The notes under the pieces were generated by a model that worked only from the letters and a program-made list of their open reading frames with translations, ran no database searches and was not told the origin of the DNA. A program made the position numbers and the translations under genes. Positions 40,813 through 49,527 of a stretch of 64,000 nt of DNA are shown here, piece after piece. Within the stretch, counting starts at the first letter, position 1. Each line of letters begins with the position of its first letter. Source of the stretch: Mesobacillus maritimus (GTDB taxonomy: Bacteria; Bacillota; Bacilli; Bacillales; Cytobacillaceae); the NCBI RefSeq assembly GCF_023715205.1, contig NZ_JAMBNR010000005.1, positions 124,001 to 188,000 on the forward strand. Direction: 5' to 3'.

Positions 40813-41823
40813 CTATGCTTTCTTTAATAACAAATAAATAAAATACGGCGCACCGATTAACGCGACCATGATTCCTGCAGGAATACCAGCTGGCTCGACT
40901 AGGTTGCGGCCAATTGTATCAGCTACTAACAGCAGCCATCCGCCAATAAGCGTTGCCACTGGTAAAAACAACTGGCTACGAGGGCCGACCAGTGCTTTCG
41001 CTAAATGAGGGGCTATCAAGCCAATAAAAGAAATGCCACCGGTGACAGACACCGCAGTAGCTGCGAGAGCAACAGCTGTAAACAATAGGATCAAACGTTC
41101 TTTTTCAACCGCCAATCCAATTCCAATCGCACTTTGTTCTCCTAATCCGAGAAGGTTCAGCCGGTTTGCTTTAAACAAAGTAAATGGAATGAGGATCATT
41201 AACCAAGGGAGAATGGCAAAAATGTATGGCCAATCGGTTCCCCATATGTTGCCTGCAAGCCATTGAGCAATGAAATCGACTTTCTCACGTTCGACCGCTG
41301 AGATAATGACTATCATCGCACCTGATAACGCCATCGAAAACCCGACCCCGACAAGCACTAATCGCACTGGCTGAAGACCAACTTTTCGCTGATAAGAAAA
41401 AAGATAAATCAAACAGGCCGTAACAAGCGCACCAATAAACGCGACCAATGGGAGAAGGTATGTAAATGAACCCACTTCAATTGGAAAAAACAGAAAGAAT
41501 ATAGCGACAGCCACACCTGCACCAGAATTTATCCCGATAATCCCAGGGTCAGCCAAATCATTTCGCGTGATGCCCTGTAAAATGGAGCCCGACAACGCGA
41601 GCGCGATCCCCGCCAATAACGTAATAATCAAGCGTGGCATTCGGACGGAAAAGACAATAAACTCTTCTTTGAACGAACCTTCTCCTAATAGAATCGGAAG
41701 GATTCGGTTTAATGGGATTGAGGAATACCCAACGACCAAACCAGTTACAGCTGTGACAAGTATGAGTGCTGTTAAAATCGCTAAAATAATTCGCTGCTTT
41801 TTGATCAAATCTGGATGGATCAT
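40813..41823 (-). CDS. Iron-siderophore ABC permease, second subunit (FecCD type)
   Basis: A 336-residue FecCD-type permease of about ten helices. Typical motifs are FSVRMPRLIITLLAGIALALSGSILQGITRNDLADPGIIGINSGAG near the N-terminus (given here in overview), SIPLNRILPILLGEG, LLGLGEQSAIGIGLAVE and the coupling segment GGISFIGLIAPHLAKALVGPRSQ. With its partner it forms the membrane channel of an iron-siderophore importer resembling Bacillus YfhA/FeuC. It begins inside the stop of the upstream permease gene (ATGA overlap), and a terminator follows it. The substrate, a hydroxamate or catecholate siderophore, cannot be told from sequence. Confidence 0.9.
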   Translation of the reverse strand: MIHPDLIKKQRIILAILTALILVTAVTGLVVGYSSIPLNRILPILLGEGSFKEEFIVFSVRMPRLIITLLAGIALALSGSILQGITRNDLADPGIIGINSGAGVAVAIFFLFFPIEVGSFTYLLPLVAFIGALVTACLIYLFSYQRKVGLQPVRLVLVGVGFSMALSGAMIVIISAVEREKVDFIAQWLAGNIWGTDWPYIFAILPWLMILIPFTLFKANRLNLLGLGEQSAIGIGLAVEKERLILLFTAVALAATAVSVTGGISFIGLIAPHLAKALVGPRSQLFLPVATLIGGWLLLVADTIGRNLVEPAGIPAGIMVALIGAPYFIYLLLKKA

Positions 41824-42830
41824 GAGAAAGCTTTCCCTCCTTTATGAACAATAAACAAGAAGAAGGGGAGGCCCAATAAAGAAACAATTGCAGCAACTGG
41901 TGTTTCATAAGGTGCATTCATGGTACGTCCAACCGTATCAGCAATCAGCATAAATGAAGCTCCAAACAACGCGGACATCGGCAATATTGCTCGATAATCG
42001 GTGCCAACAAAAGGGCGAACCATATGTGGAATCATTAAGCCGATAAACGCCATATTCCCAACAAGAGAAACAGAAGCCCCTGTGAGAATAACAACAAGAA
42101 CAAATAACACTAATTTTACTCTCAACGTCTTTTGTCCGAGCCCAATCGCCACTTCTTCATTCAGACTAAGTATGGTTAGCTGTCTTGCTAAAAAGAGTGA
42201 CACAATCATGCATATCAGTACAAAGGGGAGAATCACCTGAACTTGATTCCAATTGGTGCCCATTAAGCCCCCAGCCGTCCACATTGAAACATCTTTAGAA
42301 ATTTTAAACAATAATCCAATTCCTTCTGCAATGGCATAGAGGAAAGCGGAAATCGCTGATCCAGCAAGAACAATTCGAAATGGGGAAAAGCCACCACGTT
42401 TTAAGCTTGCGATCCCAAAGACTAAAAGGGCACCAACAGCAGCTCCAATAAAACAGGCAATCATGATTCCGAAGTAATTGACGCTAGGAATGAGTGCCAT
42501 TGTAAAAGCAAGAGCAGCATTCGCTCCGGCTGTTAACCCGAGCAGTCCTGGATCAGCCAGTGGATTTCGAGTCAAACCCTGCATGATGGCACCGGCAACA
42601 GAAAGCGCAGCACCAACTAGGATCGCTGCAACTTCACGTGGCAGTCGGATTTCGCGTATGATATTGGCTTTTTCGGTCCCAGCTTCGGTTGTGAGTGCCA
42701 ACCAAACATCCTTCAACGTTGTGTCCGCCGCTCCAAACGTCATGCTCAGTATAAATGCAATCACCAATAAAAATACTCCAGCTAGTAGTTTAATAATATA
42801 TGAATTGGTCGTGTTTATCTTCATCTGCAT
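41820..42830 (-). CDS. Iron-siderophore ABC permease, first subunit (FecCD type)
   Basis: A 336-residue FecCD permease. Motifs include IREIRLPREVAAILVGAALS, GAIMQGLTRNPLADPGLLG, LTILSLNEEVAIGLGQKTLR and NMAFIGLMIPHMVRPFVGTD, the last contacting the ATPase. It resembles Bacillus YfiZ/FeuB and is encoded directly upstream of the second permease with translational coupling. The ribosome site is weak, and an ATG two codons later (MKINTTN) is an alternative start. A gap of 165 bases with an attenuating hairpin separates it from the binding-protein gene. Confidence 0.9.
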   Translation of the reverse strand: MQMKINTTNSYIIKLLAGVFLLVIAFILSMTFGAADTTLKDVWLALTTEAGTEKANIIREIRLPREVAAILVGAALSVAGAIMQGLTRNPLADPGLLGLTAGANAALAFTMALIPSVNYFGIMIACFIGAAVGALLVFGIASLKRGGFSPFRIVLAGSAISAFLYAIAEGIGLLFKISKDVSMWTAGGLMGTNWNQVQVILPFVLICMIVSLFLARQLTILSLNEEVAIGLGQKTLRVKLVLFVLVVILTGASVSLVGNMAFIGLMIPHMVRPFVGTDYRAILPMSALFGASFMLIADTVGRTMNAPYETPVAAIVSLLGLPFFLFIVHKGGKAFS

Positions 42831-42952
42831 CTCAACTCTTCTTGTTTTTTGGAAAGGCTCTTATTTCTCATAGCTTTGTAGTTTTTAAAGCAAACACCAA
42901 TGAGAATAGAGTCCGTATAATTTGCTTCAAACCTGTAAAACTGACGATGATA

Positions 42953-42990
42953 AAAAAAGAGGAACTCTCATGTCGTGAATTCCTCTTTTA
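42953..42990 (-). terminator. Partial terminator between binding-protein and permease genes
   Basis: On the minus strand AAAGAGGAATTC pairs with GAGTTCCTCTTT and is followed by a T run. Placed after the binding-protein stop, it should lower permease expression relative to the binding protein, as is usual for ABC importers. Confidence 0.8.
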
Positions 42991-42995
42991 AACTT

Positions 42996-43919
42996 TTACT
43001 CTGTAAGGAAGGACTTTTGGATAAACTCTAGTTGGTATTCTAGTGTAATTGGGTCATTAAAATAAAATTCCTTCGCGTTTACTTCAAACACCTGATTGTT
43101 TTTCACAGCAGGGATATTTTTATACGTTTGTGTTTCTTGGAAAGATGTCTCTGTATCAGCATTTTTACTAAAAATCACATAATCTCCAGCATACTCATTT
43201 AATACTTCTGGTGAAATTGCGTAATACCCATCTTTTAACGCCATTTCTTTTACTTTTTCCGGCATTTTTAATTTCATTTCTTGATAAAGAATTTCAGTTC
43301 CACGTGCCCAGTTATCGCCAAATACATATAATTGTTTATCGAAGTTTTCAATTACTGATACAGTTGCTTCTTCACCAATTTTCGCCTTAATTTCTTCACC
43401 TGCAGCTTGGGAACGACTCTTGAAGTCATCAATCCATATTTTTGCTTCTTTTTCCTTGTTTAATAGTTTTCCGATTTCAAGGTGTTGCGTAAGATAGTCT
43501 AGCTTCCCGTAAGTGAATGTGACCGTTGGGGCGATTTCACTTAGTTTATCAACATTCTTCATAGTTGAAAGACCAATAATTAAATCAGGGTCGAGTTCGA
43601 TGATCTTTTCCAAGCTTTCGTCTGTAACTTCTTCAACACCATCTAGTTCATAACGCGGATTCATCTTTGACCAAGAATCGACGCCAACTAAGTTCACATC
43701 TAACGCCTTGACATTCCCGGCAAAAGTCGACAACACTATTACTCGTTGTGGATTAGCTGGAACTTCAATCGGACCATTTTCTGATTGATACGTAATGGTC
43801 TCTGAACTTTTTTCTTCTGTTTCAGTTGTATCTGACGTTGTGGTTTCTTCGTTATTAGCTCCGCATGCACTAATAAGCATTACTAATAGCAGTAGGAATG
43901 GAATAAGTAGTTTTTTCAT
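42996..43919 (-). CDS. Iron-siderophore binding lipoprotein
   Basis: A 307-residue lipoprotein: MKKLLIPFLLLLVMLISACG gives the signal and lipobox (ISAC). The rest is a class III (FepB/TroA-like) binding protein: ITYQSENGPIEVPANPQRVI, VLSTFAGNVKALDVNLVGVD, LDPDLIIGLSTMKNVDKLSEIAPTV and NNQVFEVNAKEFYFNDPIT. It captures ferric siderophore outside the membrane and passes it to the permeases. It is close in style to YfiY/FeuA. The ATG at 43919 has AAAGGAG 9 bases upstream; this start lies inside the ATPase gene, giving a 50-base overlap. Confidence 0.88.
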   Translation of the reverse strand: MKKLLIPFLLLLVMLISACGANNEETTTSDTTETEEKSSETITYQSENGPIEVPANPQRVIVLSTFAGNVKALDVNLVGVDSWSKMNPRYELDGVEEVTDESLEKIIELDPDLIIGLSTMKNVDKLSEIAPTVTFTYGKLDYLTQHLEIGKLLNKEKEAKIWIDDFKSRSQAAGEEIKAKIGEEATVSVIENFDKQLYVFGDNWARGTEILYQEMKLKMPEKVKEMALKDGYYAISPEVLNEYAGDYVIFSKNADTETSFQETQTYKNIPAVKNNQVFEVNAKEFYFNDPITLEYQLEFIQKSFLTE

Positions 43920-44715
43920 GATTTTCTTCTCCTTTGATGAGGTCATAAGTAAGACACATTTTCTTGTTTGTACGTGGATCGCGGCCAATTACCGCGTCAA
44001 TTTGAAAGACTTCGCGTAAAACTGCTGGTTGAATCACTTCATCACTAGGTCCGGCTTTGACAACCTCGCCATTTTTTAACGCGATGATATAGTCCGCAAA
44101 ACGTGCGGCTTGGTTTAAATCATGGAGGACCATGACAATTGTACGATTCTCTTCTTTATTGAGTTTTTGCAGCAATTCCAATACCTCAAGTTGGTGGGCC
44201 ATATCTAAATAGGTGGTAGGCTCATCTAAAAAAATCATTTCCGTTTCTTGGGCAAGAGCCATTGCAATCCAAACTCGTTGTCGCTGCCCGCCGGAAAGAG
44301 CGTCAACAGATCGATATTTGAAATCCTTGATGCCAGTAACTTCTAATGACCAATTGATGACCTCAAGGTCTTTTTTCGTTAACTTTCCAAAGCCATTTTG
44401 ATGAGGAAAGCGACCATAAGATACTAACTCGCCGACGGTCAAACCACTAGCACTTTCAGGTGTTTGGGGCAGAATCGCCATCTTCTTTGCAAGTTTTTTT
44501 GTATTTTCGGTTGTAATGCTTTCACCATCAAGAATGATGCTACCTGAATGGTGGGGGAGCACTCGAGTGATTGCTTTCAATAGGGTAGATTTCCCACAGC
44601 CATTAGCGCCAATAATCGTTGTGATTTGTTGGTCAGGAATTTTGATATTTAAACCCTTTACAATCAAGTTATTTCCATAACCGATATGTAATTGCTCTGT
44701 ATAAAGTCGTGTCAT
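43870..44715 (-). CDS. Iron-siderophore ABC ATPase (FecE/YusV-like)
   Basis: A 281-residue ATPase. Walker A is GANGCGKSTLL, the signature LSGGQRQRVW, Walker B EMIFLDEPTTYLD, with a switch His in VLHDLN. It powers siderophore import through the two permeases. The ATG at 44715 has GGAGG 7 bases upstream; a TTG two codons earlier is too close. It is the first gene of the operon and lies just downstream of a Fur box. The last 17 or so codons (KGEENHEKTTYSIP onward) overlap the binding-protein start and read like that gene's leader in another frame, so the native stop may have been lost. Confidence 0.9.
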   Translation of the reverse strand: MTRLYTEQLHIGYGNNLIVKGLNIKIPDQQITTIIGANGCGKSTLLKAITRVLPHHSGSIILDGESITTENTKKLAKKMAILPQTPESASGLTVGELVSYGRFPHQNGFGKLTKKDLEVINWSLEVTGIKDFKYRSVDALSGGQRQRVWIAMALAQETEMIFLDEPTTYLDMAHQLEVLELLQKLNKEENRTIVMVLHDLNQAARFADYIIALKNGEVVKAGPSDEVIQPAVLREVFQIDAVIGRDPRTNKKMCLTYDLIKGEENHEKTTYSIPTAISNAY

Positions 44716-44757
44716 TATCAATCCTCCAATTTGTCATTATCCTTCTCAAAAACTAAT

Positions 44758-44772
44758 TGATAATGATTTTCA
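44758..44772. promoter_or_regulatory. Fur box
   Basis: TGATAATGATTTTCA matches the Bacillus 7-1-7 Fur consensus TGATAATNATTATCA at all but one defined position. It lies 43 bases upstream of the ATPase start and between that operon and the decayed reductase gene, so it may once have controlled both. Iron-loaded Fur would repress. Confidence 0.85.
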
Positions 44773-44882
44773 GTTTCAGTTATAATTAGACTATAATTTT
44801 GTTTATTTCGAATGTCAACACAATTTTTTTAAATAAAAATAGGTGTTTTTAGAAAGGGAGCTAGCGGCATATAGAAAGAATA

Positions 44883-45749
44883 TTTGTTTGATGTCACGAT
44901 TATCGGTGGGGGTCCTACAGGCTAATTTTCGGCATTTTAAAGTAGCTTAAGGGCAATGAAAACAAAAAAATCTTGAGTTTCAACCAAAGCTTGGAGAGAG
45001 AATTCCTTTTTGCTGAAAAAATAATCAGGGAGGTTGGGGAAGTAACGCCTGTGACCGGTCCACAGCTCATTCAACAGGGAATCACTTTCAATCAATGTGT
45101 TGTTCTAAAGAGAAAATTCAATCGAAAACAAAACAAGAAAACGGAATCTTTATTTTAAGTGGGGGGAAAGCATTATTTAAATGCGGTGATTGTTGCGGTT
45201 GGAGTGGGATTTTGAAAACAAAAAAGCTTCCAAACCAAGAAGTGGAATGATATGAAACAAGAATTTAAAACATTAATTTTTTTAAAAAACAGTGCTGATT
45301 TCAGGAGGAGGAAATTCGGCTACTGATTGGGCAATGAATTAGAACCTGTAGCTAAAAGAGTGATTCTCATTTACCGTGGCGAAACCTTAAAGGGAATGAA
45401 TCTGAAGTGACCAAGTTGCAAAACAGTTCTGTAGTGCTGTTTTCAAAACGTCGATTATTGTGTTACTCTTGCAGTGAAACTTGAACACCATTTGCGCGAT
45501 GGGAATTTTTCAATTGAAGTGGACTAAGTGGTCATTAATCAAGGCTCTAATTAGAATGCCACACTATTTAAAATTGAATTAGTGGACATTTTTTTTATAA
45601 AAACAAACCCCTATTGTGAATCCTCTATTGAATGGTTGTACGGGGTAGGTATATTGTGAGTGATGAAGGAAAAGCAATTTTATTGCTGGAGAGCTTTCCA
45701 ATACGCGGTCAATGCTGTGATCAAAGCGAAGAATTATCTAGAATGCTAG
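44883..45749 (+). pseudogene. Decayed ferredoxin/flavodoxin-NADP reductase (YumC/YcgT-like)
   Basis: Fragments of one protein can be traced in order despite stops and frameshifts. FDVTIIGGGPTG near 44888 is the FAD motif. ISGGGNSATDWAMN near 45294-45341 followed by LEPVAKRVILIYRGETLKGNES is the NADP-binding motif and its continuation. VSDEGKAILLLESF near 45658 and, in another frame, QYAVNAVIKAKNYLEC ending at 45749 match the C-terminal stretch of YumC (EGK-NLIASGF-EA-TAVNNAKAYMDP). The segment between the two motifs is partly missing. Several in-frame stops as well as indels show genuine decay. A Fur box and a siderophore operon next door suggest that it was an iron-regulated reductase, like YcgT. 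Confidence 0.78.
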
Positions 45750-45865
45750 TTTCATTCATTATCAAGTATGAAATCATAAAGGGACCCGCTGATAAAATCC
45801 AACAAGTCCCAACAATGTTTAAATTAATTAGTCTATCGCCTAGGAACGATCCGCTTCCGGTTTTT

Positions 45866-46456
45866 TTAATAATCCGTGACAATGAAGTCCCGGTCTAAAA
45901 ACTTTTCAATTACTTCACTAATTTGAAAAGAAACTTGCGGTCGGTCGTAGTTTTCAAACACATGCTCACACTGATTTTTATAAGTCATGATTTCATCATA
46001 GTGTTTCATATGACGTTCTATCGTTTCAGCGTTATCTTCCCGCTCTTTTTGGCGCCGAATAACGGTTTCGCGATCCGCATATATGAAGAAACGCATAACC
46101 TTGTCACCATACATATTCTTTAGTTTTTCGGTTCCCTCGGGGTTTAACGTTAAGTACACGAGATTATGAGATTCGAAGGCTTTGACAATATCTTCTTCGC
46201 GGATGCCATAATGAAAGCCATCAATCTCGACACTTTCAAGAAACTCTTGATTTTCCTGCATGAGTTTAAATTGCTCCACTGTTACAAAATGGTAATCTTC
46301 TCCGTCTTGTTCATAATGCCGAGGTGGTCGAGTCGTATAACTTAATACTGTTTCCATATCAAAAGCAGTCGCTACCATCTTGGCAATCGTTTTTCTACCT
46401 GAGCCATCTGGACCTGTGTAAATAAATAATTTTTCTTTTTCTTTGATTTTGTACAT
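45866..46456 (-). CDS. Guanylate-kinase-like protein with altered P-loop
   Basis: A 196-residue protein with the guanylate kinase fold. It has LSYTTRPPRHYEQDGEDYHFVT (GMP-binding TTR-PR and the GxDYHFV motif), then SVEIDGFHYGI, VYLTLNPEGTEKLK and REDNAETIERHMKHYDE. The P-loop reads TGPDGSGRKTIA, where true Gmk has GPSGxGKGT: the invariant Lys is Arg, followed by Lys. This may be a tolerated shift or may mark loss of normal kinase activity. The ATG at 46456 has AGGAGGAG upstream. It stands alone and is probably a paralogue, the housekeeping gmk normally lying beside rpoZ. Confidence 0.78.
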   Translation of the reverse strand: MYKIKEKEKLFIYTGPDGSGRKTIAKMVATAFDMETVLSYTTRPPRHYEQDGEDYHFVTVEQFKLMQENQEFLESVEIDGFHYGIREEDIVKAFESHNLVYLTLNPEGTEKLKNMYGDKVMRFFIYADRETVIRRQKEREDNAETIERHMKHYDEIMTYKNQCEHVFENYDRPQVSFQISEVIEKFLDRDFIVTDY

Positions 46457-46703
46457 AGAGCTCCTCCTTTAGAATAATGGTTTTATTTAAAAAAGGATTA
46501 GCAGGAACAATTAAGCCTCAGTTAGTCAATCTCCTTTTTTTCATACGGATAAAACCATTATAACAAATTTTTGTAAATTAATGTTTGATTTTTCTGAGTT
46601 TATTTTCAACTTGTAAGGGAACGTGACGAAAAGGGAAGTATTCGCTTGAGGAAAATCCGTTTTTTACCATATATACGAATTAGGGAGTGGAAAAAATGAC
46701 TAA

Positions 46704-47510
46704 TTATATAATATTTTGTTTTTCTAGTGGTTCAGACAACGTGCCATTCCTGCTTAGGAAATCACGGACTAAGGTGTTGAAGCGGTCCTTTGCCTCTAAT
46801 TTAGCAACATGACCGGTATTTCTCATGATGATAAATTCAGAATGAGGCATCAGTTTATGCATCCACACCTGAATCCAAACAGGGATTACGGCATCGTATT
46901 GTCCACTAATCACGAGCGTGGGCACATTGATTTTGCGTAAAAGTTTTAAGTTATTTACGTTTAAACAGGCTTGAAGGGATTTTATAAATGATTCTTGTTT
47001 TGGGTGGAAATGATCTTCGAATTCGTCAAGTCCATCTTGATTCCATGAATACAGCGCAAGTTCCGCTGCTGATTGTTTTGTTTGATGTGAAGCTAACTTT
47101 TTTACTTTATTCTTACGATATTTTAAGAACAGCGGTGCCAATTGTTTCGGAAAGTAGTGGAAGGTACTCGCCAAAATCAGCGACCGGCATTTGTCAGGTG
47201 CTTGCCGGAATATTTCTTGAGCAACAGCACCGCCCATTGACAACCCCATTATGTTAGCGCTTTCAATACTGTTTTCTGTAAGCATTTGAATAATGTCTGT
47301 GGCAAATAGGGATATGGAAATTTCTTTGTTAAGGTCATGTTCGCCATGACCGCGTAAATCTGGAATAAATAATTCGTATTGATCGGCTAACTCAAACTGG
47401 TTCACCCACCCCTCTTTTATTTCACCAAGACCATGTATCAACACCAGTGGCTCACCAACACCAAAATGCAAATAGGGCATTCCTAGTTTGCTAACTTTTG
47501 ATTGAATCAT
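46704..47510 (-). CDS. Alpha/beta hydrolase
   Basis: A 268-residue alpha/beta-fold hydrolase. LVLIHGLGEIKEGW gives the oxyanion HG motif, NIMGLSMGGAVAQEI the nucleophile elbow with Ser in GLSMG, VISGQYDAVIP the acidic residue, and NTGHVAKLEA the catalytic His. A cap region lies between about residues 120 and 190. It should hydrolyse a small ester or a related bond; the substrate is unknown. The ATG at 47510 has AAGGTGG 5 bases upstream. It is a single-gene unit. Confidence 0.82.
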   Translation of the reverse strand: MIQSKVSKLGMPYLHFGVGEPLVLIHGLGEIKEGWVNQFELADQYELFIPDLRGHGEHDLNKEISISLFATDIIQMLTENSIESANIMGLSMGGAVAQEIFRQAPDKCRSLILASTFHYFPKQLAPLFLKYRKNKVKKLASHQTKQSAAELALYSWNQDGLDEFEDHFHPKQESFIKSLQACLNVNNLKLLRKINVPTLVISGQYDAVIPVWIQVWMHKLMPHSEFIIMRNTGHVAKLEAKDRFNTLVRDFLSRNGTLSEPLEKQNII

Positions 47511-47698
47511 ATTAACCACCTTTATTGATTATTTTAGATAATTTTATTACTACCTTTATAAAAGTGCAAATAGATGTAAAACGCATATTAGGTCATTTTT
47601 TTCAAAAAAGTGGGCAAAATCTCCATTTTTCTCGTTCTCTTTTATATATTTGAATTTTCTGAATATATCACAAAAAGGGGAACCCTTTCTAAATGTCT

Positions 47699-48115
47699 TT
47701 AGTTGATTTTCATACTCCCTAGATTTTCGATCGGTATACCTGTTTCAATATAACTTCTTATCAATTTCCAATCGTTAGAATTACCTTTTTCAAAGGTCTG
47801 GAAAAATAGGTTTGCAGTTTTTAATTCCTCGCCTTGTAAAATAATAGATGCAGATATTATAACTAACATCTCATCAACTCTTAATGGAAGAATAGAAATT
47901 TCTTTTAGGTTCCATTGAGCGTTATTTTCTTTAACAAAAGTAAATCCTTGTTCCCAACCAAGTATAGATTCTTCAAAATCAAAATCAACGATCTCTCCAC
48001 CTGTAATTTCTCTGCCTTTGTAATTCTTTGAAATTAAATCTCTTATTTCTGTTAATGAGGAAGCACGCCAAGCCTCTAAATAAATGTTCAAGAATTTCCT
48101 AAATTGATTATCCAT
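47699..48115 (-). CDS. Hypothetical NTF2/SnoaL-like protein
   Basis: A 138-residue protein with the general pattern of the NTF2-like superfamily: an N-terminal helix ending in FLNIYLEAWRASSLTEIRDLI, then strands (GWEQGFTFVKEN, QWNLKEISILPLRVDEMLVIISASI) and a last strand NDWKLIRSYIETGIP. The DUF4440/SnoaL-type assignment is by pattern only. The ATG has AGGGGG 6-7 bases upstream. It has no signal peptide or membrane helix, and context gives no function. Confidence 0.6.
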   Translation of the reverse strand: MDNQFRKFLNIYLEAWRASSLTEIRDLISKNYKGREITGGEIVDFDFEESILGWEQGFTFVKENNAQWNLKEISILPLRVDEMLVIISASIILQGEELKTANLFFQTFEKGNSNDWKLIRSYIETGIPIENLGSMKIN

Positions 48116-48372
48116 ATTATCCCCCTAGGTCGTTTTATTTTCATTATCCTATAAAACAAAATATATACATTTTAAAAAATATAAATCGTTCCCGGTCTTT
48201 TTGATGTTATTTTCATTTAATTTTAGGCTAAAATGGTTTATCAATTCCTTATAGGCCAGCAATCTTTCACACTAAAAAAGAATGTCCCGTGACAAATTAT
48301 TGAAGAGTACGTGAACATTCACTTTTTATTAAATTTAAGTGGTATAGTCTTCATTAGAAAGGGTGAGGCAAA

Positions 48373-48558
48373 GTGAAATCAGTAAAACAACGTTTGCATC
48401 ATTTAATCGATGAAATGGATGAGCAGGAAGCTGAATCATTATATGAAATAGTGAATGACTCAAAATCTAGTAAAATCAATAACCAACCCAAACAGAATCA
48501 TAAAATAGTTGAGTGGGACCCAGCAGTGGATGATGAAGTTTGGCAATATGTGTGTTGA
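48373..48558 (+). CDS. Small hypothetical protein (61 aa)
   Basis: A GTG-started gene with GGGTGAGG 6 bases upstream. The first part, KSVKQRLHHLIDEMDEQEAESLYEIVND, is a helical pattern seen in many short bacterial antitoxin-like or regulatory proteins. The tail EWDPAVDDEVWQYVC is acidic with a terminal Cys. No toxin gene adjoins, so an antitoxin role is not supported. A good terminator follows, supporting that it is real. Confidence 0.6.
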   Translation: MKSVKQRLHHLIDEMDEQEAESLYEIVNDSKSSKINNQPKQNHKIVEWDPAVDDEVWQYVC

Positions 48559-48600
48559 CGAAAAGAAAATCCTTAATAGGAATACTGACAAAAATTACGT

Positions 48601-48630
48601 ATAGGCTCGCTAATCAGCGAGCCTATTTGT
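48601..48630 (+). terminator. Terminator of the 61-aa gene
   Basis: ATAGGCTCGCT-AATC-AGCGAGCCTAT, an 11-bp perfect stem at 48601-48626, followed by TTTG. The T tract is short. Confidence 0.75.
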
Positions 48631-48696
48631 GTGGGATGAGTTTTTCTCTTGAGTTAAGCTATTTCTTGTAAAAACTAGACCACTCAGTCTTTTTTT

Positions 48697-48727
48697 TCAA
48701 AAGCAACAAATTTTCAGAAAGAGCCTT
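48697..48727 (+). repeat. Fragment of the MITE-like repeat (right end only)
   Basis: CAAAAGCAACAAATTTTCAG then AAAGAGCCTTTAC matches the family's right end (CAACAAAGTTTGAGAAAAGA-GCCTT). The left half is not recognisable. It ends exactly at the stop of the next minus-strand gene. Confidence 0.5.
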
Positions 48728-49215
48728 TACTGAAAACTTACCGATTCACGAAATGAGACACCTAAGTAACGATAATAAATGGTTACTTGCCGAATGGGCT
48801 CATGATGGAACACGGTAATTCCGTATAATTTATCATCTTCCGTGGCTTTGTTCGTATTCTGTTTTTCTAAAATAGTCGAAGGAGCTGTCCCGGTTTGAAT
48901 TCCCACATCTTCTAAGCTTTTAAAATTGTATTTTTTCGCTTCTTTATTTGTTTCATCATCCACAATAATAAACCCTTGTAACGCATGACTAACTTGAATC
49001 TTTGTTTTGAATGGCTCTTCATCATTATTGACCGTAACTTTTGCTATTTTCACTTCATGAATGCCTTTATTTCCAACACCTACGACAACCACATGCCGAT
49101 CACCATTCGACGCAAGCGTACCCGTTTCCATAGGGGGATTAAGGATGATAAGTAGATAAAGGCCTGTGAACAAACCTACTATGAGCAATACCATAATCCA
49201 GATCTTCTTTTTCAT
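48727..49215 (-). CDS. Hypothetical membrane-anchored protein (162 aa)
   Basis: An N-terminal anchor or signal (MKKKIWIMVLLIVGLFTGLY) is followed by an extracytoplasmic domain with alternating strands: RHVVVVGVGNKGIHEVKIAK, TKIQVSHALQGFIIVDDETN, and IRQVTIYYRYLGVSFRESVSF at the end. Similar single-domain secreted or membrane proteins are common in Bacillus without known function. The ATG at 49215 has an AAAGGA site about 9-10 bases upstream. It is a single-gene unit. Confidence 0.65.
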   Translation of the reverse strand: MKKKIWIMVLLIVGLFTGLYLLIILNPPMETGTLASNGDRHVVVVGVGNKGIHEVKIAKVTVNNDEEPFKTKIQVSHALQGFIIVDDETNKEAKKYNFKSLEDVGIQTGTAPSTILEKQNTNKATEDDKLYGITVFHHEPIRQVTIYYRYLGVSFRESVSFQ

Positions 49216-49316
49216 ATGGACCAATCCTTTTTTCTATTAAACTAATAAAAACAATACAAAATATTTAGAAATTTGTAAAATCATTAATCGTATTTCTGAT
49301 ATGAAAACCTCCAAAG

Positions 49317-49437
49317 AGCTGTCAGGCCATGCATGTTCAAGTTTGTTCATGCATAAATTTGTGGGGAGCTAGAATCATCGAGAAAATGGGACTGATTTGT
49401 AAGTTTGAGAGGAAAATTCTAGCCAAACAGCTTTTTT
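49317..49437 (+). ncRNA. Candidate structured RNA or MITE, three-stem fold with U tail
   Basis: Three sets of perfect complementary arms nest as a three-way junction. The outer AGCTGT (49317-49322) pairs with ACAGCT (49427-49432). Inside are ATGCATG (49329-49335) with CATGCAT (49348-49354), and GCTAGAAT (49368-49375) with ATTCTAGC (49416-49423). The outer stem runs into TTTTTT. No reading frame covers it. I recognise no known RNA class; it could be a small RNA with a terminator, a leader element, or a non-autonomous mobile element. Confidence 0.45.
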
Positions 49438-49527
49438 ATTCCACATTAACTGGCAGTACTACCCCCCACATCAAGTTTTGAGGAAGACCAAAAGAGGATA
49501 AGTAGGGGATCAACTGAAAGTCAACAG

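Noticed and set aside
45632-45898. An 88-codon frame that could be called a small hypothetical gene.
   Set aside because: Its first part aligns with the C-terminal region of YumC-type reductases and continues only after a frame change, so it belongs to the pseudogene at 44883-45749; it also runs into the convergent guanylate-kinase-like gene.
48373-48558. Possible antitoxin of a toxin-antitoxin pair.
   Set aside because: No small toxin-like gene overlaps or adjoins it, and a terminator follows directly.
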